From: Dysgonomonadaceae bacterium zrk40
GTDB taxonomy: Bacteria > Bacteroidota > Bacteroidia > Bacteroidales > Dysgonomonadaceae
Length of the DNA: 64,000 bases
NCBI GenBank assembly: GCA_016916535.1
Contig: CP070278.1
Span: 62,001-126,000, forward strand
Reading direction: 5' to 3'
Made by a program: the position numbers and the translations under genes
Notes under the pieces: generated by a model
What the model was told of the DNA's origin: nothing
Seen by the model: only the letters and a program-made list of their open reading frames with translations
Database searches by the model: none
Shown here: piece by piece, positions 1 through 9,642 of the stretch
Position numbering within the stretch: the first letter of the stretch is position 1
How the letters are laid out: every line of letters starts with the position of its first letter

Positions 1-314
1 GCATCGTCGGCACGTCCTACATGCCGGCCAAGGCCGCGGTGAACCATTTCGTCCGCCACATGGCGATGGAACTCGGGGCCTACGGCATCCGCGTCAACGC
101 GATCCTGCCGGGCCCGTTCATCACCAATATCGCCGGCGGTCGCCTGCGCAACAAAGAGGATCGCGCGGCCTTCGAGGCGCAGTCCCTGATCGGACGGATC
201 GGCGATGTCGAGGACATCAAGGGCCTGGCACTGCTGCTGGCCTCGCCGGCCGGATCCTACATGACGGGATCGCTGGTGGTCATCGATGGCGGATCGCTGA
301 TCCGCATGACCTGA
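1..314 (+). CDS. SDR-family oxidoreductase, C-terminal part (5' end outside window)
   Basis: The reading frame is already open at base 3 and runs to TGA at 314, so only the last ~104 residues are present. The codons from base 18 read YMPAK, which is the catalytic Tyr-x-x-x-Lys of classical short-chain dehydrogenases. It is followed by the family features AAVNHFVRHMAMEL and GIRVNAILPGPF, and by the C-terminal YMTGSLVVIDGG strand. These enzymes are cytoplasmic NAD(P)-dependent alcohol/ketone oxidoreductases. The substrate cannot be read from this fragment. It ends 71 bp before the binding protein of an ABC importer and could be the last gene of an upstream unit or part of the same catabolic locus. 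Confidence 0.9.
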   Translation, partial: IVGTSYMPAKAAVNHFVRHMAMELGAYGIRVNAILPGPFITNIAGGRLRNKEDRAAFEAQSLIGRIGDVEDIKGLALLLASPAGSYMTGSLVVIDGGSLIRMT

Positions 315-385
315 CAGGCAAATGGGCGTGCGGCCTGCCAGGGAGCGGCGGGCGATGCGCCAAAATATGGGAGAGGAGAACAGAA

Positions 386-1675
386 ATGGCTTACATCAAC
401 AAACTGATCCGGCCCACCCGCCGCGGCGTGCTGCGCGGCATGGGCGCCGGCCTTGCGGCGAGCGTTCTGGGGTCGCCGGCGGTGCTGCGCGCCCAGACGG
501 CGGGCAAGATCCGCATGGGTTATATCACGCCCGAAACCGGGCCGCTCGGCCTGTTCGGGGAAACCGACGGCTATACCGTCCAGAAAATCCGCGAGGCGCT
601 CGGCGGCAGACTGCAATCGGCCAATGGCGACGTCTACGAGCTCGAAATTCTCGAGCGTGACAGCCAGTCGAACCCGAACAAGGCCGCCGAGATCGCCGGC
701 GACCTGATCCTGAACGACGAAGTGCATCTTCTCGTGCCGGCATCGACGACCGATACCATCCTGCCGGCCATGGAGCAGGCCGAACTTTACGAGACGCCGT
801 CGATCTCGGCGGGCGCGCCATGGCAGGCCGTGATCATGCCGCGCGGCGGCGGCGAATTCGACTGGACCTACCATTTCTTCTGGGGTCTGGACGAGGCGCT
901 GAACACGTTTGTCGGCCTGTGGAACGGGCTGGAGACCAACCGCAAGGTCGGCATGCTGTTTCCGCAGAACATTGACGGCGAGACCTGGGGCAACGAGGAA
1001 TACGGCCTGCCCGTGCCGACCCGCGCCGCGGGCTACGAGGTCACCATCCCCGGCTATTTCCAGCCGCGCACCAATGATTTCTCGGCCCAGATCTCCACGT
1101 TCAAGCAGGCCGGCTGTGATATCATCGGCGGCATCACCTATCCGGACGATCTGAAGACCTTCGTGACCCAGTGCAACCAGCAGGGCTTCAAGCCGAAGGC
1201 GGTGACCGTAGCGGCGGCGCTGCTGTTCCCGGGCAGCGTCGAGGCAATGGGGCCGCTTGGCAACGGCATGACGACCGAGGTGTGGTGGACGCCGGCCTTC
1301 CCCTTCAAGTCTTCGATTACCGGGCAGACCAGCCGGGAGATCGCCGATCAGTGGGAAAGCGAGCAGAACCGCCAGTGGACGCAGCCGCTCGGCTATTCGC
1401 ACAGCGTTCTGGAAGTGGCGATCGACGTGCTCAAGCGTTCGGCCGATCCCCTGGATCGCGAGGCCAACCGCGAGGCGCTGGCGGCGACCGATCTCGACAC
1501 CGTGGTCGGCCATATCAACTTTTCGGGCCAGCCGCACAAGAATGTCTGCACCACGCCGATCTTCGGCGGCCAGTGGGTCAAGGGCGAGAAATGGCCTTAC
1601 GACCTCAAGATCGTGGACAACAGCGTCAACCAACTGTTCGAGCCGCAGCAGAAGATCGTGGCGCTGAACTGGTAG
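386..1675 (+). CDS. ABC transporter substrate-binding protein, LIV/HAAT type, Tat-exported (set 1)
   Basis: A 429-residue periplasmic binding protein of the Leu/Ile/Val-amide family. Residues 1-36 form a signal with a twin arginine at 12-13 (TRRGVLRGMGAG) and a likely cleavage after ~36 (VLRAQ). The mature part begins KIRMGYITPETGPLGLFGE, the usual first strand of this periplasmic type-I fold. The start at 386 is supported by GGGAGAGGAG just upstream. It heads a tight five-gene importer operon (binding protein, two ATPases, two permeases). The nearby aromatic-degradation enzymes suggest an aromatic or aromatic-acid ligand, which is inference. It is a paralogue of the binding protein at 19632; both share the DSQSNPN segment after the first beta-alpha unit. 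Confidence 0.92.
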   Translation: MAYINKLIRPTRRGVLRGMGAGLAASVLGSPAVLRAQTAGKIRMGYITPETGPLGLFGETDGYTVQKIREALGGRLQSANGDVYELEILERDSQSNPNKAAEIAGDLILNDEVHLLVPASTTDTILPAMEQAELYETPSISAGAPWQAVIMPRGGGEFDWTYHFFWGLDEALNTFVGLWNGLETNRKVGMLFPQNIDGETWGNEEYGLPVPTRAAGYEVTIPGYFQPRTNDFSAQISTFKQAGCDIIGGITYPDDLKTFVTQCNQQGFKPKAVTVAAALLFPGSVEAMGPLGNGMTTEVWWTPAFPFKSSITGQTSREIADQWESEQNRQWTQPLGYSHSVLEVAIDVLKRSADPLDREANREALAATDLDTVVGHINFSGQPHKNVCTTPIFGGQWVKGEKWPYDLKIVDNSVNQLFEPQQKIVALNW

Positions 1676-1676
1676 G

Positions 1677-2422
<746 letters not shown>

Positions 2423-2426
<4 letters not shown>

Positions 2427-3151
2427 CGGAATTATTGTCAACACATGGTCTGGTCGCCCGCTACGGCGATTTCCAGGCGCTCTACGACGTCGATGTTGAA
2501 GTCGACGAAGGCGAGGTCATCGCGCTGATCGGCGCGAACGGCGCCGGAAAATCCACCTTCCTGCGGGCCGTTTTGGGGTTGCTGCCGGTAAAGCCGGAGA
2601 TGGTTCATTTTGAAGGTCAACCCATCGGCGGCACGCCCACCGACCAGATGGTGCAGAAAGGGGTTGCCATCGTTCCGGAGGGACGGCGGCTGTTCACCGG
2701 CATGTCCGTCACGGACAATCTGCGCGTGGCGATCGATCAGACGAGCCGTCATGGCAGCAAGGGCGACTGGACGCTGGACAGGGTGCATCAGCTCTTTCCC
2801 ATCCTCAAGGAGAAGGCACGCGTGCCGGTTCAAAACCTCTCCGGCGGCCAGCAGCAGATGGTCGCGATCGGACGCGCATTGCTGTGCCAGCCGCGTTTGC
2901 TGCTGTGCGACGAGATCAGTCTCGGTCTCGCGCCCAAGGTCATCCGCGAGATCTATGCCGTCCTGCCCGAAATCAGGGCGCAGGGGACGTCGATCGTCGT
3001 GGTCGAGCAGGATGTCGGGCTGGCGAAGAGCGCGTCCGACCGGCTCTATTGCATGCTCGAAGGGCGCGTGACGCTGAGCGGACGCTCCGACGACGTCACG
3101 CGCGAACAGATCAGTGAAGCCTATTTCGGGGGTGGCCATGCAGTGGTTTGA
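2423..3151 (+). CDS. ABC transporter ATP-binding protein, LivF-like (set 1)
   Basis: A 242-residue ATPase that starts in an ATGA overlap with the LivG-like gene, indicating translational coupling. It shows Walker A GANGAGKSTFLR, the canonical signature LSGGQQQMVAIGRAL, Walker B LLLCDEISLGLAP and the VVEQDVG switch region. LivF-type subunits form a heterodimer with LivG-type subunits and energise the LivH/LivM channel. Its 3' end overlaps the permease start by 14 bases. Confidence 0.94.
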
Positions 3152-3995
3152 CGCACTTGTACAGGGCATCCTGCTGGGCGGGATGTATGCGCAATACGCG
3201 CTTGGAATGGCCCTGATGTTCGGGGTCATGCGGATCGTGAATGTCAGCCATGGCGATCTGGTCATCCTGCTGTCGCTGATTGGCATCTCGCTGGCCTCGG
3301 CCTTCGGGCTTGGTCCGTTCACGGTGATGGCTGCGCTGGTGCCGCTGGCGGTGGCGATGGGCTGGCTTCTCCAGCGCGCGGTGCTGAACCGGGTGGTGGG
3401 CGAGGACCCGCTGCCGTCGCTGATCGCGACCTTCGGCCTGTCGCTGGCGCTGCAGAACCTGATGCTGCAGATCTGGTCGGCCAACAGCCGCTCGCTGCCG
3501 GGCGGCGGGATTGAAAGCCAGTCGATCCAGATCGGCGGCATCTATATCGGCCTCCTGCCGATGCTCGTCCTGCTGGTCGCGACCGGCCTGACGCTGGGGC
3601 TCGACCTGATGCTGAAACGCATGCGCTTCGGCAGGGCGCTGCGCGCCGCCTCGGCCGATGTCGAGGCTGCGGCCATGACCGGCATCAATCCACGCACCGT
3701 CTATGCCGCGGCGACGGCGATTGCGGTCGGCATTCTCGGCTTTGCCGCCGTGTTTCAGTCACTGCGCTCGACCGTGGCGCCTGCCGATGGCGGGGCGCAG
3801 CTGATCTATGCCTTCGAGGCCGTGATCATCGGTGGCATGGGCTCGGTCTGGGGTGCGTTCGCCGGTTCGATGGTGCTGGGCATCGCCCAGGCTGTCGGTT
3901 TTCGCATCGACCCCGGCTTCGGCGTTCTGGCCGGCCATCTCGTCTTCCTGCTGATTCTAGCCGTGCGCCCTCAGGGCCTGTTCGGGAGAGCGTGA
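3138..3995 (+). CDS. ABC transporter permease, LivH-like (set 1)
   Basis: About 285 residues of inner-membrane permease. I place the start at the ATG at 3138 (MQWFDALVQGILLGG), which matches the usual LivH N-terminus, rather than at the in-frame ATG at 3114, which lies deeper inside livF. Roughly eight hydrophobic segments are visible. The LivH signature region is present: VNVSHGDLVIL near residue 35, and AFEAVIIGGMGSVWGA followed by GS(M)VLG near residue 230. It forms the translocation pore with the LivM-like protein that follows after three bases. Confidence 0.94.
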   Translation: MQWFDALVQGILLGGMYAQYALGMALMFGVMRIVNVSHGDLVILLSLIGISLASAFGLGPFTVMAALVPLAVAMGWLLQRAVLNRVVGEDPLPSLIATFGLSLALQNLMLQIWSANSRSLPGGGIESQSIQIGGIYIGLLPMLVLLVATGLTLGLDLMLKRMRFGRALRAASADVEAAAMTGINPRTVYAAATAIAVGILGFAAVFQSLRSTVAPADGGAQLIYAFEAVIIGGMGSVWGAFAGSMVLGIAQAVGFRIDPGFGVLAGHLVFLLILAVRPQGLFGRA

Positions 3996-3998
3996 ATC

Positions 3999-5042
3999 AT
4001 GACTTCTCATTCTATCGCACCCAGCGCGGATGCAGCGCAGATCGGCATCAAGGTCCGGCGTCAGACCCTCTCCGGGATCATTGCGCTGAGCCTGTTCGTG
4101 TTCGCTTTGGTTGCGCTCGCGGCCATGCCGTGGTGGGCCAAGACCGGCACGATCCGCATGGTGCTCGAACTGTGCTGCTACATTCTGGCGGCGCAGATGT
4201 GGAACCTGCTCGCCGGTTATGCCGGGCTGGTTTCGGTCGGCCAGCAGGCGTTCATGGGCGCGGCCGGCTATGCGCTGTTCGTCATGGCGCAGACCTTCGG
4301 CATCAACCCGTTCCTCGCCATCTTCCTGTCGCTGCTGGCGCCCGCCGTGCTCGCCGTTCCCTGCTATATGCTGCTGCACCGGCTGGACGGGCCCTACTTC
4401 GCCATCGGCACATGGGTGGTGGCCGAGGTGTTCCGTCTCGTGGCGTCCAATCTTGGCTGGGTCAATGCCGGGGCCGGCATGTCCCTGGGCGTGATGCGGG
4501 ATTATTCCACCTTCGAGCGCAACATCGCCATGTCGCTTCTCTGCGCGCTGATGATCCTCGTCGCCATCGGCGGCGGCTACTGGTTCCTGCGCTCGCGCTT
4601 CGGCCTTGCGCTGATCGCCATGCGGGACAACCCGGTGGCGGCGGCAAGCCAGGGCGTCAATGTCCGCCGTCTGCGGTTCATGGTCTATGTCGCCGCAGCC
4701 GTGGGATGCGGTCTGGCGGGGTCGGTCTATTTCATGGCGCAATTGCGCATCAACCCCGCCTCGGCCTTTGATCCGATGTGGTCCAATGTCGCGATCTTCA
4801 TCGTGATGATCGGCGGCATCGGCACCATCGAAGGCGTGCTGATCGGCGCACTCATCTACTTCATCGCGGATCGTTATTTCGGCGAATATGGCGCGAGCTA
4901 CTTCATCGTGCTCGGCGTAATGACCGTGCTGGTCGCGCTCTATGCCCGCACCGGCATCTGGGGGATGATCTCCAAACGTTGGGACGCCCCGTGGTTCCCC
5001 ATCCGGCGCCATCTGATTGTCGCGAAGGAGGATAGGCCATGA
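3999..5042 (+). CDS. ABC transporter permease, LivM-like (set 1)
   Basis: A 347-residue inner-membrane permease. After a charged N-terminus of ~30 residues it has many hydrophobic helices. It carries the LivM hallmarks WNLLAGYAGLVSVGQQAFMG near residue 65 and the cytoplasmic coupling segment ALIAMRDNPVAAASQGVNV near residue 200, followed by AIFIVMIGGIGTIEG. The stop codon overlaps the start of the zinc dehydrogenase gene (ATGA at 5039), so transport and catabolic genes appear to share one transcript. Confidence 0.94.
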   Translation: MTSHSIAPSADAAQIGIKVRRQTLSGIIALSLFVFALVALAAMPWWAKTGTIRMVLELCCYILAAQMWNLLAGYAGLVSVGQQAFMGAAGYALFVMAQTFGINPFLAIFLSLLAPAVLAVPCYMLLHRLDGPYFAIGTWVVAEVFRLVASNLGWVNAGAGMSLGVMRDYSTFERNIAMSLLCALMILVAIGGGYWFLRSRFGLALIAMRDNPVAAASQGVNVRRLRFMVYVAAAVGCGLAGSVYFMAQLRINPASAFDPMWSNVAIFIVMIGGIGTIEGVLIGALIYFIADRYFGEYGASYFIVLGVMTVLVALYARTGIWGMISKRWDAPWFPIRRHLIVAKEDRP

Positions 5043-6058
5043 AGGCGGTCATCTTCGACACCGTCGGTCAACCGTTGCGCGTCGGCGACAGGCCCGATCC
5101 GACGCCGGCGCCCGACGAGGTCGTGCTGAGGGTCGCCGCCTGCGGCATCTGCGGCAGCGACCTGCACATCACCGAGGATCCCGAGCCCTTCGGCATTGCC
5201 GGCGATTTCGTGCTCGGCCATGAAATCGCCGGCGAGGTGGTGGCGACCGGCGGCGGCGTCGACACGCTGAAGCCGGGCGACCTGGTTGCCGTCGTGCCGA
5301 TGCGCGGCTGCGGGCACTGCGCGCGTTGTCTTGCCGGCGATCCGGCGCGCTGCCCGGAGATGACGCTGATCGGCGGCGGCTATGCGGACTATGTCTGCGT
5401 TGCAGCCCGCCAGTGCCGCGTGCTGCCCGAGGGGGTTGCGGCAAGCGACGCTGCGCTCGCCGAACCGCTTTCGGTAGCGCTGCACTGCATCGTCCGCTCC
5501 GGCATGAAGCCGGGCGATCGCGTCGCCATTCTCGGCGCCGGGCCGATCGGTCTGCTGGTCGCCTTCTGGGCGCGGCGGCTGGGGGCTGCAAGCGTGGTGA
5601 TGGCCGATCTCTACGATCATCAGGCTGAACGCGCCCGCGCTCTGGGGGCGACGGGCTTTGCGCTTTCAGGCGCGGGTCTTGCCGAAAACCTCAGCGATCA
5701 GTGCGGCGGCCCGCCCGATATCGTTTTCGAATGCGTCGGTAAGCCCGGCCTTCTGCAAGCGGCAGCCGAGGCTGTCCGGCTGCAGGGCAAGGTGATCGGC
5801 GTCGGTCTTTGCATCGGCGGCGATGAATGGGACCCGTTCGTGGCGCTCTCCAAGGAGATCGACCTGATCTTTTCGGTCTTTTTCCATCAGAGGAATGAAT
5901 TCGGCGTGGCGCTCGACGCGCTTGCCAAGGGAGCCGTGGTCGCGCCGCAGGCGATCATCACCGACCGCATCGGGCTTTCGCCCGTGCCCCAGGTCTTCGA
6001 AGGCCTGCGCCGGCGCACCACCCAATGCAAGGTGCTGATCCAGCCCGAACTTGCCTGA
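5039..6058 (+). CDS. Zinc-dependent MDR-family alcohol/polyol dehydrogenase
   Basis: A 339-residue medium-chain dehydrogenase. Catalytic zinc ligands are visible at Cys38 (ACGICGSDLH) and His61-Glu62 (GHEIAGEV). The structural-zinc lobe is complete (Cys91, 94, 97 and 105 in CGHCARCLAGDPARC). The nucleotide fold is GAGPIGLL near residue 165. This is the threonine/sorbitol-dehydrogenase branch, which oxidises secondary alcohols with NAD(P). It is translationally coupled to the upstream permease and is followed ten bases later by an alpha/beta hydrolase. The substrate is not evident from sequence; an alcohol derived from the imported compound is plausible. Confidence 0.9.
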   Translation: MKAVIFDTVGQPLRVGDRPDPTPAPDEVVLRVAACGICGSDLHITEDPEPFGIAGDFVLGHEIAGEVVATGGGVDTLKPGDLVAVVPMRGCGHCARCLAGDPARCPEMTLIGGGYADYVCVAARQCRVLPEGVAASDAALAEPLSVALHCIVRSGMKPGDRVAILGAGPIGLLVAFWARRLGAASVVMADLYDHQAERARALGATGFALSGAGLAENLSDQCGGPPDIVFECVGKPGLLQAAAEAVRLQGKVIGVGLCIGGDEWDPFVALSKEIDLIFSVFFHQRNEFGVALDALAKGAVVAPQAIITDRIGLSPVPQVFEGLRRRTTQCKVLIQPELA

Positions 6059-6068
6059 AGGAGAGGAT

Positions 6069-6866
6069 ATGACTGTTCAGTTTGAGACATCAGAATACGA
6101 GATCGGCGGCGTTCATACGGTGGTGAAGGCCATCGGAAAGGGCAAGCCGGTGCTGTTCCTGCATGGCGCGGCGACGCTGGAAGGCTTCGATTTCGCCGAA
6201 GGCCTGGCCGATCGTTTCCGGGTCTATTGCCCGAGCCATCCCGGCATGGGCTATTCGGGCGATGCGCCGCATATTTCAGGGTCGATGGATATCATCATCC
6301 ATTATCTGAACCTGCTCGACGCGATGGCGCTTCCGGAAAAGCCGCACCTGATCGGCTTTTCGATGGGCGGCTGGCTTGCCACCGAACTGGCGGCCGTTGC
6401 CGGCGACCGGTTCGACCGCGTCGTGCTGCTCGCGCCGGCCGGCCTCAATGATCCCGACCATCCTGCGACCGATCTCGGATCGATCGCGCCGCAGGATCTT
6501 CCCGGCTTTCTGGCGCATGACGCTTCGGTCGCGCTTCGGTACTTCCCCGATGGCTCCGATCCCGCTTTCGCCGAGAAATTCGGCGCCGATCGCGCCCGCG
6601 AGGGTGAGACGGTCGGGCGGATCTGCGCGCCCTTCGGCATGGGTCACCCCAATCTGCGCCGCATGCTCGCCCGGATATCCAATCCGGCGCTGGTGGTCTG
6701 GGGCGACAAGGACAGGCTTCTGCCGGCGAGCCAGCTGCCCTTGTGGGTGGAGCAATTGCCGAACGGCCAGGCGCTGTTGATCGAAGGGGCCGGCCACCTG
6801 CTCCTGCAGGAGCAGCCCGATAGCGTGACAAAGATCGGCGACTTTCTCGCCGGACCAACATTGTAG
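6069..6866 (+). CDS. Alpha/beta hydrolase fold enzyme
   Basis: 265 residues from the ATG at 6069, which has GGAGAGG eight bases upstream; an in-frame codon at 6051 lies inside the preceding gene and lacks a ribosome site. The oxyanion motif is FLHGAA (~30-35), the nucleophile Ser98 sits in GFSMGG, the acid is in VVWGDKDRLLP, and the catalytic His is in EGAGHLLLQEQP. The size and layout match hydrolases of the meta-cleavage-product/esterase group found in aromatic catabolic operons. Whether it opens a ring-cleavage product, a lactone or an ester cannot be decided from sequence. It is cytoplasmic, with no signal peptide. Confidence 0.88.
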   Translation: MTVQFETSEYEIGGVHTVVKAIGKGKPVLFLHGAATLEGFDFAEGLADRFRVYCPSHPGMGYSGDAPHISGSMDIIIHYLNLLDAMALPEKPHLIGFSMGGWLATELAAVAGDRFDRVVLLAPAGLNDPDHPATDLGSIAPQDLPGFLAHDASVALRYFPDGSDPAFAEKFGADRAREGETVGRICAPFGMGHPNLRRMLARISNPALVVWGDKDRLLPASQLPLWVEQLPNGQALLIEGAGHLLLQEQPDSVTKIGDFLAGPTL

Positions 6867-6877
6867 GAGGAGATGAC

Positions 6878-8095
6878 ATGAACAAACATGTGAAGCCCGG
6901 ATACTGGGGCGACAGCGTCGATTATCGCGACATCCTGAAAAAGATCGCGGATATCGGCCCGACGCTCGAAGCCAATGCGCCGGCGGACGAGGAAGCGGGC
7001 GAACTGACGAAGGAAAGCTTCGAGGCGCTGAAGCCGCTGCGTTTCTCGCATCTGATGGCCACGGAAGAGCTCGGCGGCGCGCAGATGCGCCCGACCGAGG
7101 TTCTGCAACTGATCGAGGCGGTGACCTGGTGGTCGGGCTCGGCCGGCTGGGTGTCGATGGTGCATTGCTGCATCGGCGCGATGTCGGCGGCGTTCCTGCC
7201 CGACAGCGCGGTCGAACGGCTGTTCGAACCCGGCAGCGACAATCGCTTCTCGGGCCAGGGCGCGCCGCTTGGCATGCTCAAGAAGGTCGATGGAGGCTAC
7301 ACGCTGACCGGCAAGTGGAGCTACGGATCGGGCTTCAGCCATGCAACCTGGTCGCATTCGGCCTGCTTCATCGATGACGGCAACGGAAAGCCGGCCAAGG
7401 ATGCCGACGGCAATGTCATGGTCATGTGCGCCCATGCGCCGATCGGCGAGCATGAACAGCTTGGCAACTGGGATGTGCTCGGCCTCAAGGGTACCGGGTC
7501 GATCGATTACTCCGCCAAGGATGTGTTCATTCCGGAGGATCTGGTGTTTCCGATCCTGTCGGCGCCGCCGCAGCGTCTGAAGGAATTGTTCAGCCTCGGC
7601 ATTGTCGGTCTTGCATCGATCGGTCACACCGGCTGGGCCATGGGCACGGGCCGGCGCATGCTGGACGAGATCGCCAAATTCGCCCGCAGCAAGTCCGGCC
7701 GGGCCGGCATGCTCGGGGAAAGCGAGAAGTTCTGGTACGATTATGGCCGCGCGGAAGCCAATTATCGCGCCGCGCGCGCCTTCGTCATGGAAGTCTGGGG
7801 CGATATCGAGGCCAGCGCCGAGGCGGGCAAGATGATGACAACCCGCCAGATCAGCCTCGTTCATCTGGCCAAGGCCCAGATCCACGAGGTCGGCGTCGAT
7901 GTCTGCAATTTCGCCTATCGCGCATCCGGCGGGGCTGGGCTCAGGGCCGGCGTGATCCAGCGCACCCTTCGCGACATGATGGTGGCGGCGAACCACTTCA
8001 CCATCGCGCCGTCGCTTGTGACGTCTGCCGGCCGCGACATCGGCGGGCTTTGGTCCGATCGGACCTGGCAGTTCTACGATCTGATCGAGAAGTAA
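6878..8095 (+). CDS. Flavin-dependent monooxygenase, acyl-CoA-dehydrogenase fold (two-component oxygenase)
   Basis: A 405-residue protein with a GGAGGAG ribosome site. It has the group-D two-component monooxygenase layout: an acyl-CoA dehydrogenase-like N-terminal helical domain, a central beta domain (GKWSYGSGFSHATW, VLGLKGTGSIDY) and a C-terminal helical domain (YRASGGAGLRAG). Relatives include HsaA, the HpaB-type oxygenases and the GraD resorcinol hydroxylase of rhizobia, which hydroxylate phenols using reduced flavin from a separate reductase. The reductase is the next gene. With a hydroxyquinol-type dioxygenase and a maleylacetate reductase in the same cluster, hydroxylation of resorcinol or a similar phenol to hydroxyquinol is the most economical role. 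That assignment is inferred. Confidence 0.85.
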   Translation: MNKHVKPGYWGDSVDYRDILKKIADIGPTLEANAPADEEAGELTKESFEALKPLRFSHLMATEELGGAQMRPTEVLQLIEAVTWWSGSAGWVSMVHCCIGAMSAAFLPDSAVERLFEPGSDNRFSGQGAPLGMLKKVDGGYTLTGKWSYGSGFSHATWSHSACFIDDGNGKPAKDADGNVMVMCAHAPIGEHEQLGNWDVLGLKGTGSIDYSAKDVFIPEDLVFPILSAPPQRLKELFSLGIVGLASIGHTGWAMGTGRRMLDEIAKFARSKSGRAGMLGESEKFWYDYGRAEANYRAARAFVMEVWGDIEASAEAGKMMTTRQISLVHLAKAQIHEVGVDVCNFAYRASGGAGLRAGVIQRTLRDMMVAANHFTIAPSLVTSAGRDIGGLWSDRTWQFYDLIEK

Positions 8096-8102
8096 TAACC
8101 GA

Positions 8103-8128
8103 AGGGGGCGCAGAATATTGCGCCCCCT
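8103..8128 (+). promoter_or_regulatory. Perfect hairpin between oxygenase and reductase genes
   Basis: Eight bases after the oxygenase stop codon there is a perfect 9-bp stem (AGGGGGCGC / GCGCCCCCT) with an 8-base AT-rich loop. No T-run follows, so it is not a classical intrinsic terminator. Such intercistronic hairpins often protect the upstream mRNA or damp downstream expression, which would give more oxygenase than reductase. Confidence 0.6.
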
Positions 8129-8156
8129 ACCGAACAGACTGCCGGAGTAATGCCTG

Positions 8157-8717
8157 ATGCCTGAACACCATACCGTCGCCGAAGCCTTTCGCGAGGCTTT
8201 CCGTTGCCATCCAGCGGGCGTTGCGGTGATCACCGCCGATCCCGGCGATCAGCCGGTGGCGATGACCGTATCCTCGCTGATTTCCGTCAGCGGGTCGCCG
8301 CCGACCATCGCCTTTTCGCTTTCGGCGCGCTCGCGCTCCACGGCAACGGTGCTGCAGGCGGAAACCGTGGTTATCCATATGCTGCGCTATCCAGATCTGG
8401 AACTGGCGCGGCTGGGGGCCACGCCCGGCGCCGACCGCTTCGGTCCGGGCATCGCCTGGACGCGGCTTCCGACCGGCGAGCCGCGCTACACCAATGTGTC
8501 GACATGGTTCAGGGCGCGCATCAGCGGCACGCTGGCGGTCGAAGGGGCAACGCTGGTGGCCGCCGAATTGCTCGAAGGGGCGACCGCCGATCTTGCCGCG
8601 CCCGAACGGGAATCGCTGGTCTATCTGGATCGCCGCTGGCACCGGCTGCGCGAGGACAGCAGCGGCGTGGCGAGCCTCGCTTTGCTGGACGAGGAATACC
8701 GCGACGTCTTCCGCTGA
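8157..8717 (+). CDS. Flavin reductase component of two-component monooxygenase
   Basis: A 186-residue protein of the flavin reductase-like (FMN-binding split-barrel) family. The pattern is HPAGVAVITA near residue 18, then PVAMTVSSLISVSGSPPTIAFSL, which contacts the isoalloxazine. Later come VIHMLRY and LVYLDRRWHRL. These enzymes use NAD(P)H to make free reduced FMN or FAD for a partner oxygenase. The partner is almost certainly the acyl-CoA-dehydrogenase-fold oxygenase 60 bp upstream, as in HsaAB, HpaBC and GraDA systems. A nearby ATG at 8150 in another frame meets a stop within four codons. Confidence 0.88.
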   Translation: MPEHHTVAEAFREAFRCHPAGVAVITADPGDQPVAMTVSSLISVSGSPPTIAFSLSARSRSTATVLQAETVVIHMLRYPDLELARLGATPGADRFGPGIAWTRLPTGEPRYTNVSTWFRARISGTLAVEGATLVAAELLEGATADLAAPERESLVYLDRRWHRLREDSSGVASLALLDEEYRDVFR

Positions 8718-8922
8718 AGCACGCGGCGATGCCGCCGGAATATAGCGCGACAGTGGATCGGGCTGTCGGAGGCGCGGTTTATAACCCGAAGCGATATTTT
8801 TGCGCAACTATCCGATCATGCCGCCGGAAAGACAGGTCTAAGGTAGCGCAAGGAGGAAGCCAGCCCGGGCAACTGCAGCAGAAGCGCAAAGACGAGGCTG
8901 GTGAATGGAGGGGAAGAGGATC

Positions 8923-9642
8923 ATGGCAATCCTTTCCGTAAAGGGTATGTCCAAAAGCTTCGGCGCGCTGAAGGTCGCCGACGACGTCAGTTTCGAGCTT
9001 GCCGAAGGCGAGGCGCTGGGCATCATCGGCCCGAATGGCGCGGGGAAGTCCACGCTTTTCAACCTCATCACCGGCAATCTACGGCCGGACGGCGGGCAGG
9101 TAATGTTGGGCGACCGCGATGTCACCCGGGAGAGCCCGATGCAGCGCTGCATCAGCGGAATCGGCCGGTCGTTCCAGATCCCGCAGCCTTTCGACCATCT
9201 GTCGGTCTATGAGAACCTGCTCGTGGCCGCGCGCTTCGGCGGAGCCGTGGGCGCATCCGAGGCGCCGGGATTGTGCATGTCGATTCTGGCGCGGACGGGG
9301 CTGGAGCAACTGGCCCTCCACAAGGCCGGCGTCCTGCCGCTGCTGAGCCGCAAGCGGCTGGAACTGGCGCGCGCGCTCGCCACAAGGCCGCGCGTTATCC
9401 TGCTTGACGAGATCGCCGGCGGGCTGACCGATGGGGAGTGCGCGGAGCTCGTAACCACGATCCGCGCAATCCACGCCGAGGGCACCGCCATTCTCTGGAT
9501 CGAGCATGTCCTGCATGCATTGAACGCGGTGGTGTCGCGGCTGATGGTCCTGAACTTCGGTCGCATGCTGATGATCGGCGATCCGGAAGAGGTGATGGCC
9601 GCGCCCGAGGTGCGCGAAGTCTATCTGGGGATCGAGGCATGA
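8923..9642 (+). CDS. ABC transporter ATP-binding protein, LivG-like (set 2)
   Basis: 239 residues from ATG 8923, preceded by GAGGGGAAGAGGA; the in-frame ATG at 8905 has no ribosome site. Walker A is GPNGAGKSTLFN and Walker B is ILLDEIAGGLT. The signature region reads LPLLSRKRLELARAL, the same departure from canonical as in the set-1 paralogue. The two LivG-like proteins are similar throughout, including the phrase FQIPQPF/YQIPQPY after the Q-loop, so the two transporter sets are duplicates or were acquired together. About 205 bp of non-coding sequence precede it, room for a separate promoter. Confidence 0.93.
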   Translation: MAILSVKGMSKSFGALKVADDVSFELAEGEALGIIGPNGAGKSTLFNLITGNLRPDGGQVMLGDRDVTRESPMQRCISGIGRSFQIPQPFDHLSVYENLLVAARFGGAVGASEAPGLCMSILARTGLEQLALHKAGVLPLLSRKRLELARALATRPRVILLDEIAGGLTDGECAELVTTIRAIHAEGTAILWIEHVLHALNAVVSRLMVLNFGRMLMIGDPEEVMAAPEVREVYLGIEA